This document shows positions 1 through 10,583 of a stretch of DNA of 64,000 nucleotides, in pieces; position 1 is the stretch's first letter, and each line of letters starts with the position of its first letter. The stretch covers positions 248,001 through 312,000 of the forward strand of contig CAVPOY010000044.1 of the NCBI GenBank assembly GCA_963707135.1. The letters are read 5' to 3'. The notes below the pieces were generated by a model. The model saw only the letters and a list, made by a program, of their open reading frames with translations, ran no database searches and was not told the origin of the DNA. Made by a program: the position numbers and the translations under genes. The DNA is from JBGSTR01 sp963707135. GTDB lineage: Bacteria; Pseudomonadota; Gammaproteobacteria; Chromatiales; Chromatiaceae.

Positions 1-790
1 GGATCATGTCGATCGCCCCCTTCTCCATCAGGAACTCGCTGCGCTGGAAACCCTCAGGGAGCTTCTCGCGCACCGTCTGCTCGATGACCCGGGGGCCGGC
101 GAAGCCGATCAGGGCACCGGGCTCGGCAATGTTGAGGTCACCGAGCATGGCCAGGCTCGCCGAGACGCCGCCCATGGTGGGGTCGGTCATCACCGAGACG
201 AAGGGCAGCGACTGCTCGCGCAGCCGCGCGAGCGCCGCGCTGGTCTTCGCCATCTGCATCAGCGAGAACAGGCTCTCCTGCATTCGCGCGCCACCGCTCG
301 CCGAGAAGCAGACCATCGGCGCGTCCAGCTCGAGCGCCGCGTCGACGCCGCGAACGAAGCGCTCCCCGACGACCGAGCCCATGGATCCACCCATGAAGCC
401 GAACTCGAAGGCAGCGGCGACGATCGGCGAGCCTTTGAGCTGGCCGCGCATGACGACCATGGCCTCCTTCTCGCCGGACTGCTTTTGCGCCTGGCTGAGC
501 CGGTCCTTGTATTTTTTCAGGTCCTTGAACTTGAGCGGATCGACGGACTCCATGTCCGTCCCAATTTCCTCCCTGGGCTCCGGATCGAGGAAACTCTCCA
601 GTCGGCGGCGGGCGCCGAGCCGGTTGTGGTAATTACACTTGGGGCAGACCTCGAGGTTACGCTCGAGCTCGGCACGGTAGAGGATCGCGTTGCAACCCGG
701 GCACTTGGCCCAGATTCCCTCGGGCACCGCGCGTTTCTGGCTCGCCTCGGTGCGAATGCGGCTTGGCATCAATTTTTCGAGCCAACTCAT
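1..790 (-). CDS. accD: Acetyl-CoA carboxylase carboxyltransferase subunit beta (partial, 3' end off the window)
   Basis: AccD pairs with AccA to transfer CO2 from carboxybiotin to acetyl-CoA, giving malonyl-CoA for fatty acid synthesis in the cytoplasm. The protein begins [12 protein letters not shown] at an ATG whose complement is 788-790. A four-cysteine zinc ribbon (CPGC about residue 27, CPKC about residue 49) is followed by the crotonase-like carboxyltransferase core with [12 protein letters not shown] and [10 protein letters not shown]. The reading frame runs open to base 1, so about 263 codons are present and the stop lies outside. It is the last visible gene of the leu-asd-fimV-truA-trp line, 34 bases after trpA, the position it has behind trpF in pseudomonads. 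Confidence 0.97.
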   Translation of the reverse strand, partial: MSWLEKLMPSRIRTEASQKRAVPEGIWAKCPGCNAILYRAELERNLEVCPKCNYHNRLGARRRLESFLDPEPREEIGTDMESVDPLKFKDLKKYKDRLSQAQKQSGEKEAMVVMRGQLKGSPIVAAAFEFGFMGGSMGSVVGERFVRGVDAALELDAPMVCFSASGGARMQESLFSLMQMAKTSAALARLREQSLPFVSVMTDPTMGGVSASLAMLGDLNIAEPGALIGFAGPRVIEQTVREKLPEGFQRSEFLMEKGAIDMI

Positions 791-824
791 TTGGTTATCC
801 ACGTCTCACAGACATTGAAAAGGC

Positions 825-1637
825 CTAACCGTCGACCCGATCTATGGCGGTGCGCAGTCCGCCCAGGAACTCGGCGATTTCGCTTGGGATGCGCTCCGGC
901 GTCTGGACCAACGCCTCGATTCGGCCCACGATCGCGCTCCCCACAATCACCGCATCCGCGAATGCCGCCACACGTGCCGCGCTTTCCGGATCCTTGATGC
1001 CGAAGCCGACACCCACCGGCAGCGGGATACGGGCCTTGATCGCGCGCACCTTCTCAGCGGCCGCGTCTGTGTCTAGGTGGCCCGCACCGGTGACGCCCTT
1101 CACCGCGACATAGTAGACGAAACCGGACGCCACCTCCCCGATCAGGGCGATGCGGGTCTCGGTGGAGGTCGGGGCCAGCAGATAGACCAGGTCGAGCCCG
1201 CGGGCCCGGAGCGCCGCCACCAGATCGCCGCCCTCTTCCGGGGGCACGTCGACGACCAGCGCGCCGTCGACGCCCGCATCCTGGGCCGCCGCGGCGAAAC
1301 ACTCGTACCCCATCACCTCGATCGGGTTCAGATACCCCATCAAGACCACCGGCGTCCCGGCATCCCGCTCGCGGAAACGACGCACCATCGCGAGCACTCC
1401 GGTCAGGGACACCCCGTAGGCCAAGGCGCGCTCGGTGGCCCGCTGGATTACCGGTCCGTCGGCAATCGGGTCCGAGAAGGGCACGCCGAGCTCGATGAGG
1501 TCGGCCCCGGCGTCCACCATCGCATGCATCAGCGGCACGGTAACGTCCGGGTGCGGGTCGCCGGCGGTCACGAACGGGACAAGGGCCGTGCGGCCCTGTC
1601 TGGCGAGGTTGTCGAAGCGGTTGGCGATGCGGCTCAC
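825..1637 (-). CDS. trpA: Tryptophan synthase alpha chain
   Basis: Cleaves indole-3-glycerol phosphate to indole and glyceraldehyde 3-phosphate; indole is channelled to TrpB. The 270-residue TIM barrel shows the catalytic [16 protein letters not shown] segment (glutamate about residue 49, aspartate about 60) and the phosphate-binding GFGIKDPE and VIVGSAIV loops. The start is a GTG at 1635-1637 that overlaps the trpB stop as GTGA, implying translational coupling. A longer open frame upstream lies inside trpB and is not used. Length is normal for the family. Confidence 0.97.
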   Translation of the reverse strand: MSRIANRFDNLARQGRTALVPFVTAGDPHPDVTVPLMHAMVDAGADLIELGVPFSDPIADGPVIQRATERALAYGVSLTGVLAMVRRFRERDAGTPVVLMGYLNPIEVMGYECFAAAAQDAGVDGALVVDVPPEEGGDLVAALRARGLDLVYLLAPTSTETRIALIGEVASGFVYYVAVKGVTGAGHLDTDAAAEKVRAIKARIPLPVGVGFGIKDPESAARVAAFADAVIVGSAIVGRIEALVQTPERIPSEIAEFLGGLRTAIDRVDG

Positions 1638-2872
1638 AGCTGCATCCCGTCGATCTGCGCAACGGTATGCATGTCCTTGTCGCCGCGGCCGGAGAGGTTC
1701 ACCAGGATGAGCTGGTCCCGGCGCATGGTCGGTGCCAGTTTGGTCACGTAGGCCAGGGCGTGGCTCGACTCCAGCGCCGGAATGATCCCCTCGGTGCGGG
1801 TCAGGGTGTGGAAGGCACGCAGCGCCTCCTGGTCGTCGATCGCCTCGTAGCGCGCGCGGCCGCTGTCCTTCAGCCAGGCGTGCTCGGGCCCGACGCCCGG
1901 GTAGTCGAGACCGGCCGAGATCGAGTGGGTCTCGATGATCTGCCCGTCGTCGTCCTCCATCAGATAGGTGCGGTTGCCGTGCAGGACACCCGGCCTGCCG
2001 GCGCACAGGGGCGCGGCGTGCCGACCCGTCGCAAGCCCGTCACCGGCGGCCTCGACCCCGTACATGGCCACGCCCCGATCATCGATGAAGGGATAGAACA
2101 GGCCGATCGCATTCGAGCCCCCACCGACGCACGCCACCAGCGCGTCGGGCAGCCGCCTACTGCGCTCCAGCATCTGGGCCCTGGCCTCGCGCCCGATCAC
2201 CGCCTGGAAATCCCGAACCATCGCCGGATAGGGGTGCGGGCCGGCCACCGTGCCGATGATGTAAAAGGTGTCGTCCACGTTCGTCACCCAGTCGCGCATG
2301 GCCTCGTTCAGGGCATCCTTGAGGGTGCGCGAACCGGATCGGACCGAGACCACCTCGGCGCCGAGCAGACGCATCCGATAGACGTTGGCTTCCTGCCGTG
2401 CCACATCGACCTCGCCCATGTACACCACGCACTGCAGACCCAGCCGGGCCGCGACGGTCGCGGTCGCGACCCCATGCTGTCCGGCCCCGGTCTCGGCGAT
2501 GATTCGGGTCTTGCCCATGCGTCGGGCGAGCAGCGCCTGCCCGATGGTGTTGTTGACCTTGTGTGCGCCGGTGTGATTGAGGTCCTCGCGCTTCAGGAAA
2601 ATCTGGGCGCCCCCGAGCTCGCGGCTCCAGCGCTCGGCGTGATAGATGGGCGACGGGCGGCCGACGTAGTCGCGCAGGTCCGCGTCGAGCTCGGCCAGAA
2701 ACTCGGGCTCGCCCGAGTAGCGCTGGTAGGCGGCGCGCAGGTCCGCGAGCGGCTGCATCAGGGTCTCGGGGACGAACATGCCTCCGTAGGGGCCGAAGTG
2801 ACCGCCGGCGTCCGGCAGATGGTAGGCCTCGCCGGGCGCTCGATCACTGATTGGAACGGGATTGCTCGCCAT
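1634..2872 (-). CDS. trpB: Tryptophan synthase beta chain
   Basis: PLP enzyme that condenses indole with serine to make tryptophan. The 412-residue protein has the PLP lysine in HTGAHKVNN (K105), the catalytic glutamate in AETGAGQHG (about E127) and the phosphate cup GGGSN (250-254). The N terminus carries the usual [16 protein letters not shown]. Its ATG lies inside the end of trpF, which overlaps it by 29 bases, and its stop overlaps trpA, so trpF-trpB-trpA form one coupled unit. No trp leader peptide or attenuator is visible ahead of trpF. Confidence 0.98.
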   Translation of the reverse strand: MASNPVPISDRAPGEAYHLPDAGGHFGPYGGMFVPETLMQPLADLRAAYQRYSGEPEFLAELDADLRDYVGRPSPIYHAERWSRELGGAQIFLKREDLNHTGAHKVNNTIGQALLARRMGKTRIIAETGAGQHGVATATVAARLGLQCVVYMGEVDVARQEANVYRMRLLGAEVVSVRSGSRTLKDALNEAMRDWVTNVDDTFYIIGTVAGPHPYPAMVRDFQAVIGREARAQMLERSRRLPDALVACVGGGSNAIGLFYPFIDDRGVAMYGVEAAGDGLATGRHAAPLCAGRPGVLHGNRTYLMEDDDGQIIETHSISAGLDYPGVGPEHAWLKDSGRARYEAIDDQEALRAFHTLTRTEGIIPALESSHALAYVTKLAPTMRRDQLILVNLSGRGDKDMHTVAQIDGMQL

Positions 2873-3482
2873 CTTTTACACCTTGCATGAAGCGGAATAT
2901 CTTTGCGCGGTCCTTGATGCCTTTGGCCGACTCGACGCCGCCGCTGACATCCACACCGTAAGGGCGTACGCGCCGGATTGCATCGGCCACGTTCTCGGGC
3001 GTGAGCCCACCGGCCAGCACGATGCGCCGCGCCAGCGTCGCAGGGATCCGACCCCAATCGAAGCGCTGACCGGTGCCGCCCGCGAGGACCGGATCATAGG
3101 CGTCCAGGAGGAGTCCGGCCGCGCCCGCGTAGTGCCGCGCTACCGCGTCCAGGTCCAGACCCGGGCGCATCCGCACCGCCTTGAGCCAACGCCGCCCAAA
3201 GCTCGCGCACAGCGCCGGATCCTCGTCACCATGGAACTGAAGCAGTTCCAGAGGAACGCGGTCCAGCACACTGCTCACTGCCTCCTGCGGGGCATCCACG
3301 AACAACCCGACGACGGTGACGAAGGGAGGCAGGTGGTCGCACAAGCGGCGTGCCAGATCCGGCGTGACGGCGCGGGGACTCGCGGGGTGAAAGACCAGAC
3401 CGATTGCGTCGGCCCCCGCGGCAGCCGCGGCATCGACATCCGCCTCCCGAGTCAAACCGCAGATTTTAACCCGCGTTCGCAT
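2844..3482 (-). CDS. trpF: Phosphoribosylanthranilate isomerase
   Basis: Catalyses the Amadori rearrangement of phosphoribosylanthranilate to CdRP in tryptophan synthesis. The protein starts [13 protein letters not shown], where the cysteine of KICGLT is the general base; LQFHGDE and the phosphate loops [11 protein letters not shown] and [10 protein letters not shown] follow. A longer frame offers a start 48 bases upstream, but KICGLT is normally within the first ten residues, so 3482 is preferred. The C terminus is slightly extended ([10 protein letters not shown]) and runs 29 bases into trpB. Confidence 0.96.
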   Translation of the reverse strand: MRTRVKICGLTREADVDAAAAAGADAIGLVFHPASPRAVTPDLARRLCDHLPPFVTVVGLFVDAPQEAVSSVLDRVPLELLQFHGDEDPALCASFGRRWLKAVRMRPGLDLDAVARHYAGAAGLLLDAYDPVLAGGTGQRFDWGRIPATLARRIVLAGGLTPENVADAIRRVRPYGVDVSGGVESAKGIKDRAKIFRFMQGVKDGEQSRSNQ

Positions 3483-3544
3483 CGCCGGTGAACCTCGACC
3501 TATGCCAAGCTGAAGCGCCGGACACGCCAACGCCTCCCTGGCGG

Positions 3545-3561
3545 GCCGGCAGGATGCCGGC
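3545..3561. repeat. Small hairpin of the GGCA-GGA-TGCC type
   Basis: In the 108-base gap between truA and trpF there is a perfect inverted repeat GCCGGCA-GGA-TGCCGGC (7-bp stem, 3-base loop). No thymine run follows on either strand, so it is not a typical intrinsic terminator. The same core with the same GGA loop recurs near 45640, and a loopless variant occurs near 60027. Confidence 0.6.
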
Positions 3562-3590
3562 TCGCCGCTGCGGGCACCGATAACAGGTTC

Positions 3591-4394
3591 TCAGGTCTTG
3601 GACAAGCCGCGCAGCGGGTCCGCGCCCTCGGCTTGGGGCAACGCGAAGGCCGCCGGATAGTCGGCACGCACGAAATAGAGCCCTTGAGGCGGCGCGGTAA
3701 CCCCGCCCAGTGTACGGTCCCGCGCCAGCAGCAGCTCGCGGGTCCAGCCTACCGGCGCGTCGCCGCGTCCAATCGCGATCAGCACACCGGCGATGTTGCG
3801 GACCATGTGGTGAAGGAAGCCGTTGGCACCAACCGAGAGCTCGATCAGCTCGGCCTCTCGTCGCACCTCGAGGTAATGCAGATGGCGCACGGGGCTCTTC
3901 GCCTGGCAGGCGACGGCCCGGAAGCTCGAGAAGTCGTGCTCGCCAATCAGGGCGGAGCCGGCCTCCCGCATGCGGGCCAGGTCCAGCGGCTGATGGACCC
4001 AGACCGCACGGCTGCGTTCCAGCGCGGACCGGGTACGCCGCGCGAGTACCCGGTAACGGTAGTGGCGGGCGAAGGCGCTGAAGCGGGCATGAAAGGTCTC
4101 GTCCACCGGGCGGGCCCAGCGCACCGAACAATCCGGCGGAAGGTTGACGTTGGTGCCCAGGACCCAGGCGCGCTCGTCACGGTTGGCCCGGGTCTCGAAA
4201 TGGATCACCTGCTCGAGCGCGTGGACGCCGGCATCGGTGCGGCCGGCACAGCTCACCCTGACCGGGTGGTCGGCGACGGACCCGATCGCCGCCTCGATGC
4301 AGGACTGGACGGTTCGCACACCGGTCTGGGCCTGCCAGCCGTGGAAGTCGGTGCCGTCGTACTCGACCCCCATCGCGATCCGCTCGGGCTTCAA
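3591..4394 (-). CDS. truA: tRNA pseudouridine(38-40) synthase
   Basis: Isomerises uridines 38-40 in the anticodon stem-loop of tRNAs. The 267-residue protein has the invariant catalytic aspartate in CAGRTDAGVHA (D54), the N-terminal GVEYDGTDFHGWQ motif and the C-terminal FLHHMVRNIAG motif. It sits between fimV and trpF, as in Pseudomonas, and starts at an ATG 83 bases after the fimV stop. Confidence 0.97.
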   Translation of the reverse strand: MKPERIAMGVEYDGTDFHGWQAQTGVRTVQSCIEAAIGSVADHPVRVSCAGRTDAGVHALEQVIHFETRANRDERAWVLGTNVNLPPDCSVRWARPVDETFHARFSAFARHYRYRVLARRTRSALERSRAVWVHQPLDLARMREAGSALIGEHDFSSFRAVACQAKSPVRHLHYLEVRREAELIELSVGANGFLHHMVRNIAGVLIAIGRGDAPVGWTRELLLARDRTLGGVTAPPQGLYFVRADYPAAFALPQAEGADPLRGLSKT

Positions 4395-4477
4395 GCGCCG
4401 GGGCCCCCTGGCGCGGAGTCAGCGTTGCCGCGACCGCCGGGCTCGGTAGGACGGCCATTGGCCTCGCGCACTTGTCC

Positions 4478-7297
4478 TCAGCCCAGACGCCGGAGCAACT
4501 CTTCGGCCTCCCCGCGCTGATCGTCGCTGCCCTCGGTGACAACCTCTTCGAGAATGCCCTTGGCCGACTCGCCGTCCTCCATTTCGAGGTAGGCGCGGGC
4601 AAGGTCGAGCTTGGTCGCGATCTCGTCCCAAAGCCCGGAGTCCATCTGCCACTGGGACGTCAGCAGATCACTTGAGGCGCCCTCGTCGTCCGCGCCGAGG
4701 AAGCCCTCCAGCGGGGCGTCGGCATCGGGGAAGGCCGGACCCGCGTCGAGCGCTCGCAGCGCCGGCCGCGGGGCCGATGGGTTGGGCAAGTCCCGTCCGG
4801 CGGGCGCCGGATCGGCCCTGGACGAGCCGCCGGTCGCGGCGGCGAAAGAATCCAGGTCCAGGTCGCTTGCCGCGCGCAAATCGTCGATGGTCAGCTCCAG
4901 ATCGGACGCGCCACCGACGAAACCCGAGCCGCGCGGAATCGTCAGATCATCATCGAAGCCGATCTCTTCCGAATCCTCCGGCAGATCGAGGTCCCGGCTG
5001 TAGGAGTCCTCGTCCAGAGAGATCGGGGCCTCGTCATCATCGAATGCCGGCGGCAGACCCGCCGTCAAGCGCGGTCCCGGTTCACGGGGTGGGGGGGCAC
5101 CCATCTCCAGGGATAGCGAATCCTGGGAATCGAGATCAAACGAATCCATCGCGTCAAGGCCCGCCACACCTGGATCGCTCGTGATGACCCCGGGTCCGTC
5201 GGCCGATGCGACGGCCCTCGGCCTTGAGGTCTCGAGTCCGTCCGCGGACCCACCAGACAACCCGGCAGGCAAACCCTCGGCAATGCGCTTCTCGAGGTCT
5301 CGCCACTGATCCGGATACACCTGATCGCCCCCGGATGCCTTGATCTCCCGCATCAGGACGGCCAGGGACTGGCGATTCCCGGCGCCGGCGTAGGTCTCCG
5401 CCAGCTTGAACCGGACGTCCAACCGATCGGGCGAATGTTTGATCTCCTCGCGCAGCAGCGCCTCGGCCTCGCGATACCGGCCGTAGGCGATATAGATGTC
5501 CGCCTCGGAGATGACGTCGGATTCGTCGCCATCGAGGCCCCCGTGGAGGAACGAAGAGAGCGCGGAAGACCCGCCTTCCGCTTGCCTGGCGGGCTCGTCC
5601 GACCGCGAGGCCGGCGAGCGCGGTGGCTTCTCCTGCTCTGCCGGGGCCTTCTCCTCCGGCACCTCGGTGGCGACCGCTCGGGGTTTGGACCCCTCTCGGG
5701 CCGGCTCCGCTTCCGGCGCGGGTTTGGCCGCCAGGTCCGCCGTGCGCGCGCGTCGCCGCCTTAAGACCGACCAGAGCAGCCCGAGCCCCAGCACCGCGGT
5801 CGCGCCCAGCCCCGCCTCCCGGAGCGGCATTGCGCGCCAGAAGGGCTCGACACCTGTCTCTTCCGGCACGGCCTCACTCGATAAATCCTCGCCGGGTTCC
5901 CCGGCACCCAGGGCCTCGGCCGCGGCCGGCTCCGTGACCTCCGACTCGACGCCGGGCCGCTCGGCCGTCGCCACCAGATCGGGCGCATCGGGGCCCGAAA
6001 CCGCGGCTTCGACGCCTGATTCGGGCCCCGCGGGCGGCTCGGACAGCGACGACGTATCGGCAGCCTCCAAAGGCTGCCCCGCCGACGCGGTGTCCGGCGC
6101 GTCATCCCGCAGGGCGTCGGCGGCGAGCAACGCTGCGGCCAGATCCGCGTCCGGCGATGGTTCCGGAGCCGCTGTCTGCTCCAAGCCGCCCGGCAGACTC
6201 GGCGCGCCGGCCACCGCGACGTCGCCCTGAAGCCGGGCGAGCTCCGCGTTACGCAGCCGCAGCAGCGTCTGGATATCGGCCAGCTGGGCCTCCAGCTCGC
6301 GGATTCGATCCCGCAGCTCGGCAGTCTCCCGTCGGGTGCTCTCGCTCGCCTCACGCACCAGCAGGAGCTCCTGCTCCATATCCCGGGACTCGCCGGTCGA
6401 CGCCGGCTCGGCCGGCGCACGGGTGCCCGGGGCGGTACCGGCTATGCGGAGCAGGGACTCTGCTTCCCCGCCTCCGGTACCGGCCGGGGGCACATCGGTG
6501 ATCGGCGAGCGGCGAACCTCGCCTCCCCGCAACGCGGCTTGGTACTCCTGCTTGGCGGCATCGGGCGCGAGCGCGAAAAGCTCCCCGGCCGTTGGAATGA
6601 CCAATCTCTTGTTCGCGATCAGCCGGTTGATATCCCCCCGGATGAAGGCATCCTGGTTATTGCGGAACAGCGCCATCGCGGTCTGGGCCGGTGTCGCGCC
6701 GGGCGGTGTGCGACTCGTGGCGATTCGCCACAGACCGGTCCCGGATCGAACCGGTCCGAACTGCATCGGAAATGAGCCCGCGTAGCCCGCGGCCGGTGCC
6801 GGCCCGCGACTTTCGGCCGATGCCGGGGCAGGTTCCCCCGACGCGCTTGCGGAGAGACTGGAGGCAACCGGAGCATCGATGCGCGGGGTCGCCCGACCGG
6901 TCGTTGCCGGCGGGTCCAGGAGCACCGTGTACTCCTTGACGAGTTGGCCGTTCGGCCACGCGACCTCGACCAGAAAGTCGATGTAGGGCTCGCGGATCGG
7001 TTCCCGGCTCGTGACCCGGATCACGGTATGACCCTGGGTGGAGATCTGGGGACTAAATTGGAGCTTGGTCAGGTACTGATAGCGCTCCAACCCGGCCTCG
7101 CTGAAGGCTTCCTGGGAAGCGATCCCGGCCTTCACGGCATCCAGCTCGTCCGGCTTCACGTCGAGCAAGTCGATTTCGCCCACGAACGGCTGGTTCAGCG
7201 CCGAGAGGGTGCGCATCCCGCCCAGTTCGAGGGCGAGCACATCCCCGCCGGCAAGGGCCAGCGCCATCGCGGACGCTAAGACATGCTTGCGAAACAT
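4478..7297 (-). CDS. fimV: FimV/HubP-type polar motility and pilus assembly protein
   Basis: Large inner-membrane landmark protein linked to type IV pilus function and polar organisation in gammaproteobacteria. A signal peptide (about residues 1-23) is followed by the FimV N-terminal domain (ALELGGMRTLSALNQPFVGEI and on), then a LysM-like segment at about 185-250, a coiled coil with ELRDRIRELEAQLADIQ, a long acidic Pro/Ala-rich linker, a single membrane span near 510 (LGATAVLGLGLLWSVL), a TPR-like segment (YIAYGRYREAEALLREEI) and the conserved C-terminal FimV domain (TKLDLARAYLEMEDGESAKGI). At 939 aa it is normal. It lies between asd and truA as in Pseudomonas, and the FimV-asd neighbourhood supports the call. 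Confidence 0.93.
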   Translation of the reverse strand: MFRKHVLASAMALALAGGDVLALELGGMRTLSALNQPFVGEIDLLDVKPDELDAVKAGIASQEAFSEAGLERYQYLTKLQFSPQISTQGHTVIRVTSREPIREPYIDFLVEVAWPNGQLVKEYTVLLDPPATTGRATPRIDAPVASSLSASASGEPAPASAESRGPAPAAGYAGSFPMQFGPVRSGTGLWRIATSRTPPGATPAQTAMALFRNNQDAFIRGDINRLIANKRLVIPTAGELFALAPDAAKQEYQAALRGGEVRRSPITDVPPAGTGGGEAESLLRIAGTAPGTRAPAEPASTGESRDMEQELLLVREASESTRRETAELRDRIRELEAQLADIQTLLRLRNAELARLQGDVAVAGAPSLPGGLEQTAAPEPSPDADLAAALLAADALRDDAPDTASAGQPLEAADTSSLSEPPAGPESGVEAAVSGPDAPDLVATAERPGVESEVTEPAAAEALGAGEPGEDLSSEAVPEETGVEPFWRAMPLREAGLGATAVLGLGLLWSVLRRRRARTADLAAKPAPEAEPAREGSKPRAVATEVPEEKAPAEQEKPPRSPASRSDEPARQAEGGSSALSSFLHGGLDGDESDVISEADIYIAYGRYREAEALLREEIKHSPDRLDVRFKLAETYAGAGNRQSLAVLMREIKASGGDQVYPDQWRDLEKRIAEGLPAGLSGGSADGLETSRPRAVASADGPGVITSDPGVAGLDAMDSFDLDSQDSLSLEMGAPPPREPGPRLTAGLPPAFDDDEAPISLDEDSYSRDLDLPEDSEEIGFDDDLTIPRGSGFVGGASDLELTIDDLRAASDLDLDSFAAATGGSSRADPAPAGRDLPNPSAPRPALRALDAGPAFPDADAPLEGFLGADDEGASSDLLTSQWQMDSGLWDEIATKLDLARAYLEMEDGESAKGILEEVVTEGSDDQRGEAEELLRRLG

Positions 7298-7517
7298 CCT
7301 CCCTCCTACGCACCTAGGGGCCGATCAGGCCGCGGGTCAGGACGGGCGCCGGCCCGACGCGGAGCCCGTTGCCCGCTCGCCGGGGTGGCCCCTGGCCCGA
7401 AACCGGTATTACAGGCCCCTTATAGCGCAATCGCACCGGTCCGAAATGTGCGCCCTGCCCGCAGATCGTTGTTTTCGTGGATAGGCGCGGCGCCACACCG
7501 CCCTACAGACGCCGGGT

Positions 7518-7534
7518 AGGCCCGCGGAGCGGGC
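7518..7534. terminator. GC-rich hairpin behind asd
   Basis: The 264-base asd-fimV gap contains the inverted repeat GGCCCGC-GGA-GCGGGCC, 28 bases beyond the asd stop. There is no thymine run, so it could be a weak or Rho-assisted stop or simply an mRNA 3'-end stabiliser. Apart from this, I see no gene in the gap. Confidence 0.35.
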
Positions 7535-7561
7535 CCTCCCTGGCCGTTGCACAGGCCCCGA

Positions 7562-8677
7562 TCAGCGCTCCAGCAGAATGCGGAGCATGCGCCTGAGGGG
7601 CTCCGCGGCCCCCCACAACAGCTGGTCGCCGACCGTGAAGGCCGACAGATAACGCTCGCCAAGGTTCATTTTCCGCAACCGGCCCACCGGGACATGAAGC
7701 CGTCCCGTAACCGCGGCCGGGGAGAGCTCGCGCACCGTGCGTTCCCGTTCGTTGGGGATGACGCGCACCCAGTCGTTCGCGCCTGAGATGATCGACTCGA
7801 TCTCGGGGAGCGACGCATCCCGGGTCAGCTTGATGGTCAGGCCCTGGCTGTGGCAGCGCATGGCACCGACGCGCACGCACAGACCGTCGACCGGCACCGG
7901 GGCTTCCCCGCGGCCCAGAATCCGGTTGGTCTCGGCCTGCCCCTTCCACTCCTCTCGGCTTTGCCCGTTCTCGAGCTGTGTGTCGATCCAGGGGATCAGA
8001 CTTCCTGCCAGCGGCACCCCGAAGTTGACCACCGGAAAGTCGGCGGCGCGCATGCTGTCGGTCACGCGCCGGTCGATGTCCAGGATCGCCGAAGCCGGGT
8101 CCGCGAGCAGCGACTCGACCGCCCCGTTCAGAGCGCCCATCTGCTCCAGCAGCTCGCGCATATTCTTCGCGCCGGCGCCCGAGGCCGCCTGGTAGGTCAT
8201 GGCGCTGACCCACTCCACCAGACCCTCGCGAAACAGCCCGCCGATGGCCATCAGCATCAGGCTGACCGTGCAGTTGCCACCGATGAAGTCGCGCTTGCCC
8301 GCGTCGAGCGCCGCGTCGATCAGGTCGCGGTTGACCGGGTCGAGGATGATGGTCGCCGTCGGGTCCATTCGAAGCGCCGAGGCGGCGTCGATCCAGTAGC
8401 CCTTCCAGCCGCGCTCGCGCAGCCTCGGATAGACCGACTTGGTGTAGTCGCCGCCCTGGCAGGTGACGATGACGTCCATCGAGCTCAGCCGGTCCAGGGA
8501 ACCGGCATCCTCGAGCGGCCGCGCGCCCGAGCCCAGGTCCGGGCCGCGCGCTCCGATTTGGGAGGTGCTGAAGAACACCGGCTCCTGGATTGCGGCGAAG
8601 TCGTTCTCCTCGCGCATCCGATCCATCAGGACCGAGCCCACCATGCCACGCCAACCCACGAAACCGATTCGATTCAT
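7562..8677 (-). CDS. asd: Aspartate-semialdehyde dehydrogenase
   Basis: Reduces aspartyl phosphate to aspartate semialdehyde with NADPH, the branch point to lysine/diaminopimelate, threonine and methionine. The 371-residue protein is of the E. coli (long) type: N-terminal [13 protein letters not shown] nucleotide-binding loop, catalytic cysteine in [10 protein letters not shown] (C136) and the substrate-binding [13 protein letters not shown] segment. It follows leuB by 66 bases and precedes fimV. A second asd-like gene (usg), found beside it in pseudomonads, is missing here. Confidence 0.97.
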   Translation of the reverse strand: MNRIGFVGWRGMVGSVLMDRMREENDFAAIQEPVFFSTSQIGARGPDLGSGARPLEDAGSLDRLSSMDVIVTCQGGDYTKSVYPRLRERGWKGYWIDAASALRMDPTATIILDPVNRDLIDAALDAGKRDFIGGNCTVSLMLMAIGGLFREGLVEWVSAMTYQAASGAGAKNMRELLEQMGALNGAVESLLADPASAILDIDRRVTDSMRAADFPVVNFGVPLAGSLIPWIDTQLENGQSREEWKGQAETNRILGRGEAPVPVDGLCVRVGAMRCHSQGLTIKLTRDASLPEIESIISGANDWVRVIPNERERTVRELSPAAVTGRLHVPVGRLRKMNLGERYLSAFTVGDQLLWGAAEPLRRMLRILLER

Positions 8678-8743
8678 TTCGCCGAAACCCAGTCTCTTAG
8701 AAGATAAACAAACCGCGAACGAGGCCGATCAGGGGCGTGATGC

Positions 8744-9820
8744 TCAGGAGAGTGCGGCGACCACCGCGTCGCCCATCTCGGCGGTACCGACCTGCCTCAT
8801 GCCCTCGGACATGATGTCGGCGGTGCGCAGTCCCTGATCGAGTACCCTGGACACGGCGGCCTCGATCCTTTCCGCCGCCGCGGCGGCGCCGAGCGAGTAG
8901 CGCAACATCATCGCGACCGAGAGGATGGTCGCCAGCGGATTGGCGACACCTCGCCCGGCGATGTCCGGCGCCGAGCCGTGGATGGGCTCGTACATTCCCT
9001 GGCCGTCCGCGTTAAGCGATGCGGACGGCAGCATCCCAATGGAGCCCGTCAGCATGGCCGCGCAGTCGGACAGGATGTCCCCGAACATGTTGGTCGTGAC
9101 CATGACGTCGAACTGCTTCGGGGCTCGCACCAGTTGCATCGCCGCGTTATCGACGTACATGTGGCTCAGGGCGACCTCCGGGTAGTCCGCGCCGACACGG
9201 GTCGCGACCTCGCGCCAAAGCTCGGTGCATTCGAGCACGTTCGCCTTGTCCACCGAGCAGAGCCGTTTGCCGCGCTTCATCGCGATGTCGAAGGCAACGC
9301 GGCAGATGCGCTCTACTTCAGATTCCGAGTAGACGAGGGTATTTATTCCCCGGCGCTCCCCGGACGGCAGCGTCTCGACGCCCCGCGGCTGCCCGAAATA
9401 GATGCCCCCGGTCAGCTCGCGGACTATCATCAGATCCAGACCAGAGACCACCTCGGGCTTCAGCGTCGAGGCCCCGGCCAGCTGCGGGTAGAGGATCGCC
9501 GGGCGCAGGTTCGCGAACAGCCCCAGGCCGGCACGCAGTCCCAGCAGGCCCTTTTCGGGGCGCTTGGAGATGTGCAGGGACTCCCATTTCGGGCCGCCGA
9601 CGGCCCCCAGCAGCACCGCGTCGGCGGCCCGGGCCGCCTCTAGCGTCTCCTCCGGCAACGGATCGCCGGCGGCGTCATAGGCGGCGCCGCCAACCAGTCC
9701 GTCCGTCAGCTCGACGTCGATCGCGCCCCGGTTGTTCAGGGCGTCCAGGACCTTCAGTGCCTCGGTGACGATCTCGGGTCCTATCCCGTCCCCCGGCAGA
9801 ACCAGAACCTTTTTTGTCAT
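8744..9820 (-). CDS. leuB: 3-isopropylmalate dehydrogenase
   Basis: NAD-dependent oxidative decarboxylation of 3-isopropylmalate in leucine synthesis. The 358-residue protein has [10 protein letters not shown] at the N terminus, [18 protein letters not shown] (substrate-binding arginine and tyrosine), the DKANVLE lysine-aspartate region and [18 protein letters not shown] (NAD-binding). A GGAG ribosome-binding site precedes the ATG. It lies 121 bases after leuD with no visible terminator, so leuCDB is probably one transcript. Confidence 0.98.
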   Translation of the reverse strand: MTKKVLVLPGDGIGPEIVTEALKVLDALNNRGAIDVELTDGLVGGAAYDAAGDPLPEETLEAARAADAVLLGAVGGPKWESLHISKRPEKGLLGLRAGLGLFANLRPAILYPQLAGASTLKPEVVSGLDLMIVRELTGGIYFGQPRGVETLPSGERRGINTLVYSESEVERICRVAFDIAMKRGKRLCSVDKANVLECTELWREVATRVGADYPEVALSHMYVDNAAMQLVRAPKQFDVMVTTNMFGDILSDCAAMLTGSIGMLPSASLNADGQGMYEPIHGSAPDIAGRGVANPLATILSVAMMLRYSLGAAAAAERIEAAVSRVLDQGLRTADIMSEGMRQVGTAEMGDAVVAALS

Positions 9821-9941
9821 TGAGCTAACTCCAGCGCCCGCGAGAAGCGCGAGCGTACGGGTTGGGACCGCTTGGGCGGTCGTTCGACTCGTCTATTCGT
9901 CTCGTCGACTGATGGATCAGGAAAAGCCTTGGCGGCCGGCG

Positions 9942-10583
9942 TCAGTCGAAGAGCCAGGGCCGCGCGGTGCGCCGCTGGGCCTCGAAACTCCGGATGTCGT
10001 CGACATGCTCGAGGGTCAGCCCTATATCATCGAGGCCATGCACCAGACAGTGATGATGGAACGGGTCGATCTCGAAGACCAGGGCATCGCCACCCTCCAG
10101 GTACAGCCTCTTCCCGTGCAGGTCGACCCGTATCCTCAGTGGCTCCTCGTCCTCGAGGGCACGGCGAAACAGCGCATCGACGACCGACTCGTCGAGGACG
10201 ATCGGAAGCAGGCCGTTCTTGATCGCGTTCTGAAAGAAGATCTCGGCGAAGCTCGGGGCGATCAGCACCCGGAAGCCGTGGTCGGCGAGCGCCCAGGGCG
10301 CATGCTCCCGCGATGAGCCGCAGCCAAAGTTGTGCCGCGCGAGCAGGATGTTCGCGCCCTCGTAGCGGGGATGATTGAGGATGAAATCCGGGTTCAGCGG
10401 CCGCCCACTGGAATCCACGCCCGGCTCCCCGCGATCCAGGTAACGCCACTCGTCGAACAGGTTCGGGCCGAAACCGGTCCGGTGAATGCTCTTGAGGAAT
10501 TGCTTGGGGATGATCGCGTCGGTGTCGACGTTGGCCCGGTCGAGCGGGAGGACGACGCCGGTGAAGTTTTCAAAAGGCTTCAT
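9942..10583 (-). CDS. leuD: 3-isopropylmalate dehydratase small subunit
   Basis: Small (swivel) subunit of isopropylmalate isomerase, partner of LeuC. The 213-residue protein has [14 protein letters not shown] and the [15 protein letters not shown] motif typical of the family. Its ATG directly follows the leuC stop as TAGATG with no spacing, which suggests translational coupling and equimolar synthesis with LeuC. Confidence 0.98.
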   Translation of the reverse strand: MKPFENFTGVVLPLDRANVDTDAIIPKQFLKSIHRTGFGPNLFDEWRYLDRGEPGVDSSGRPLNPDFILNHPRYEGANILLARHNFGCGSSREHAPWALADHGFRVLIAPSFAEIFFQNAIKNGLLPIVLDESVVDALFRRALEDEEPLRIRVDLHGKRLYLEGGDALVFEIDPFHHHCLVHGLDDIGLTLEHVDDIRSFEAQRRTARPWLFD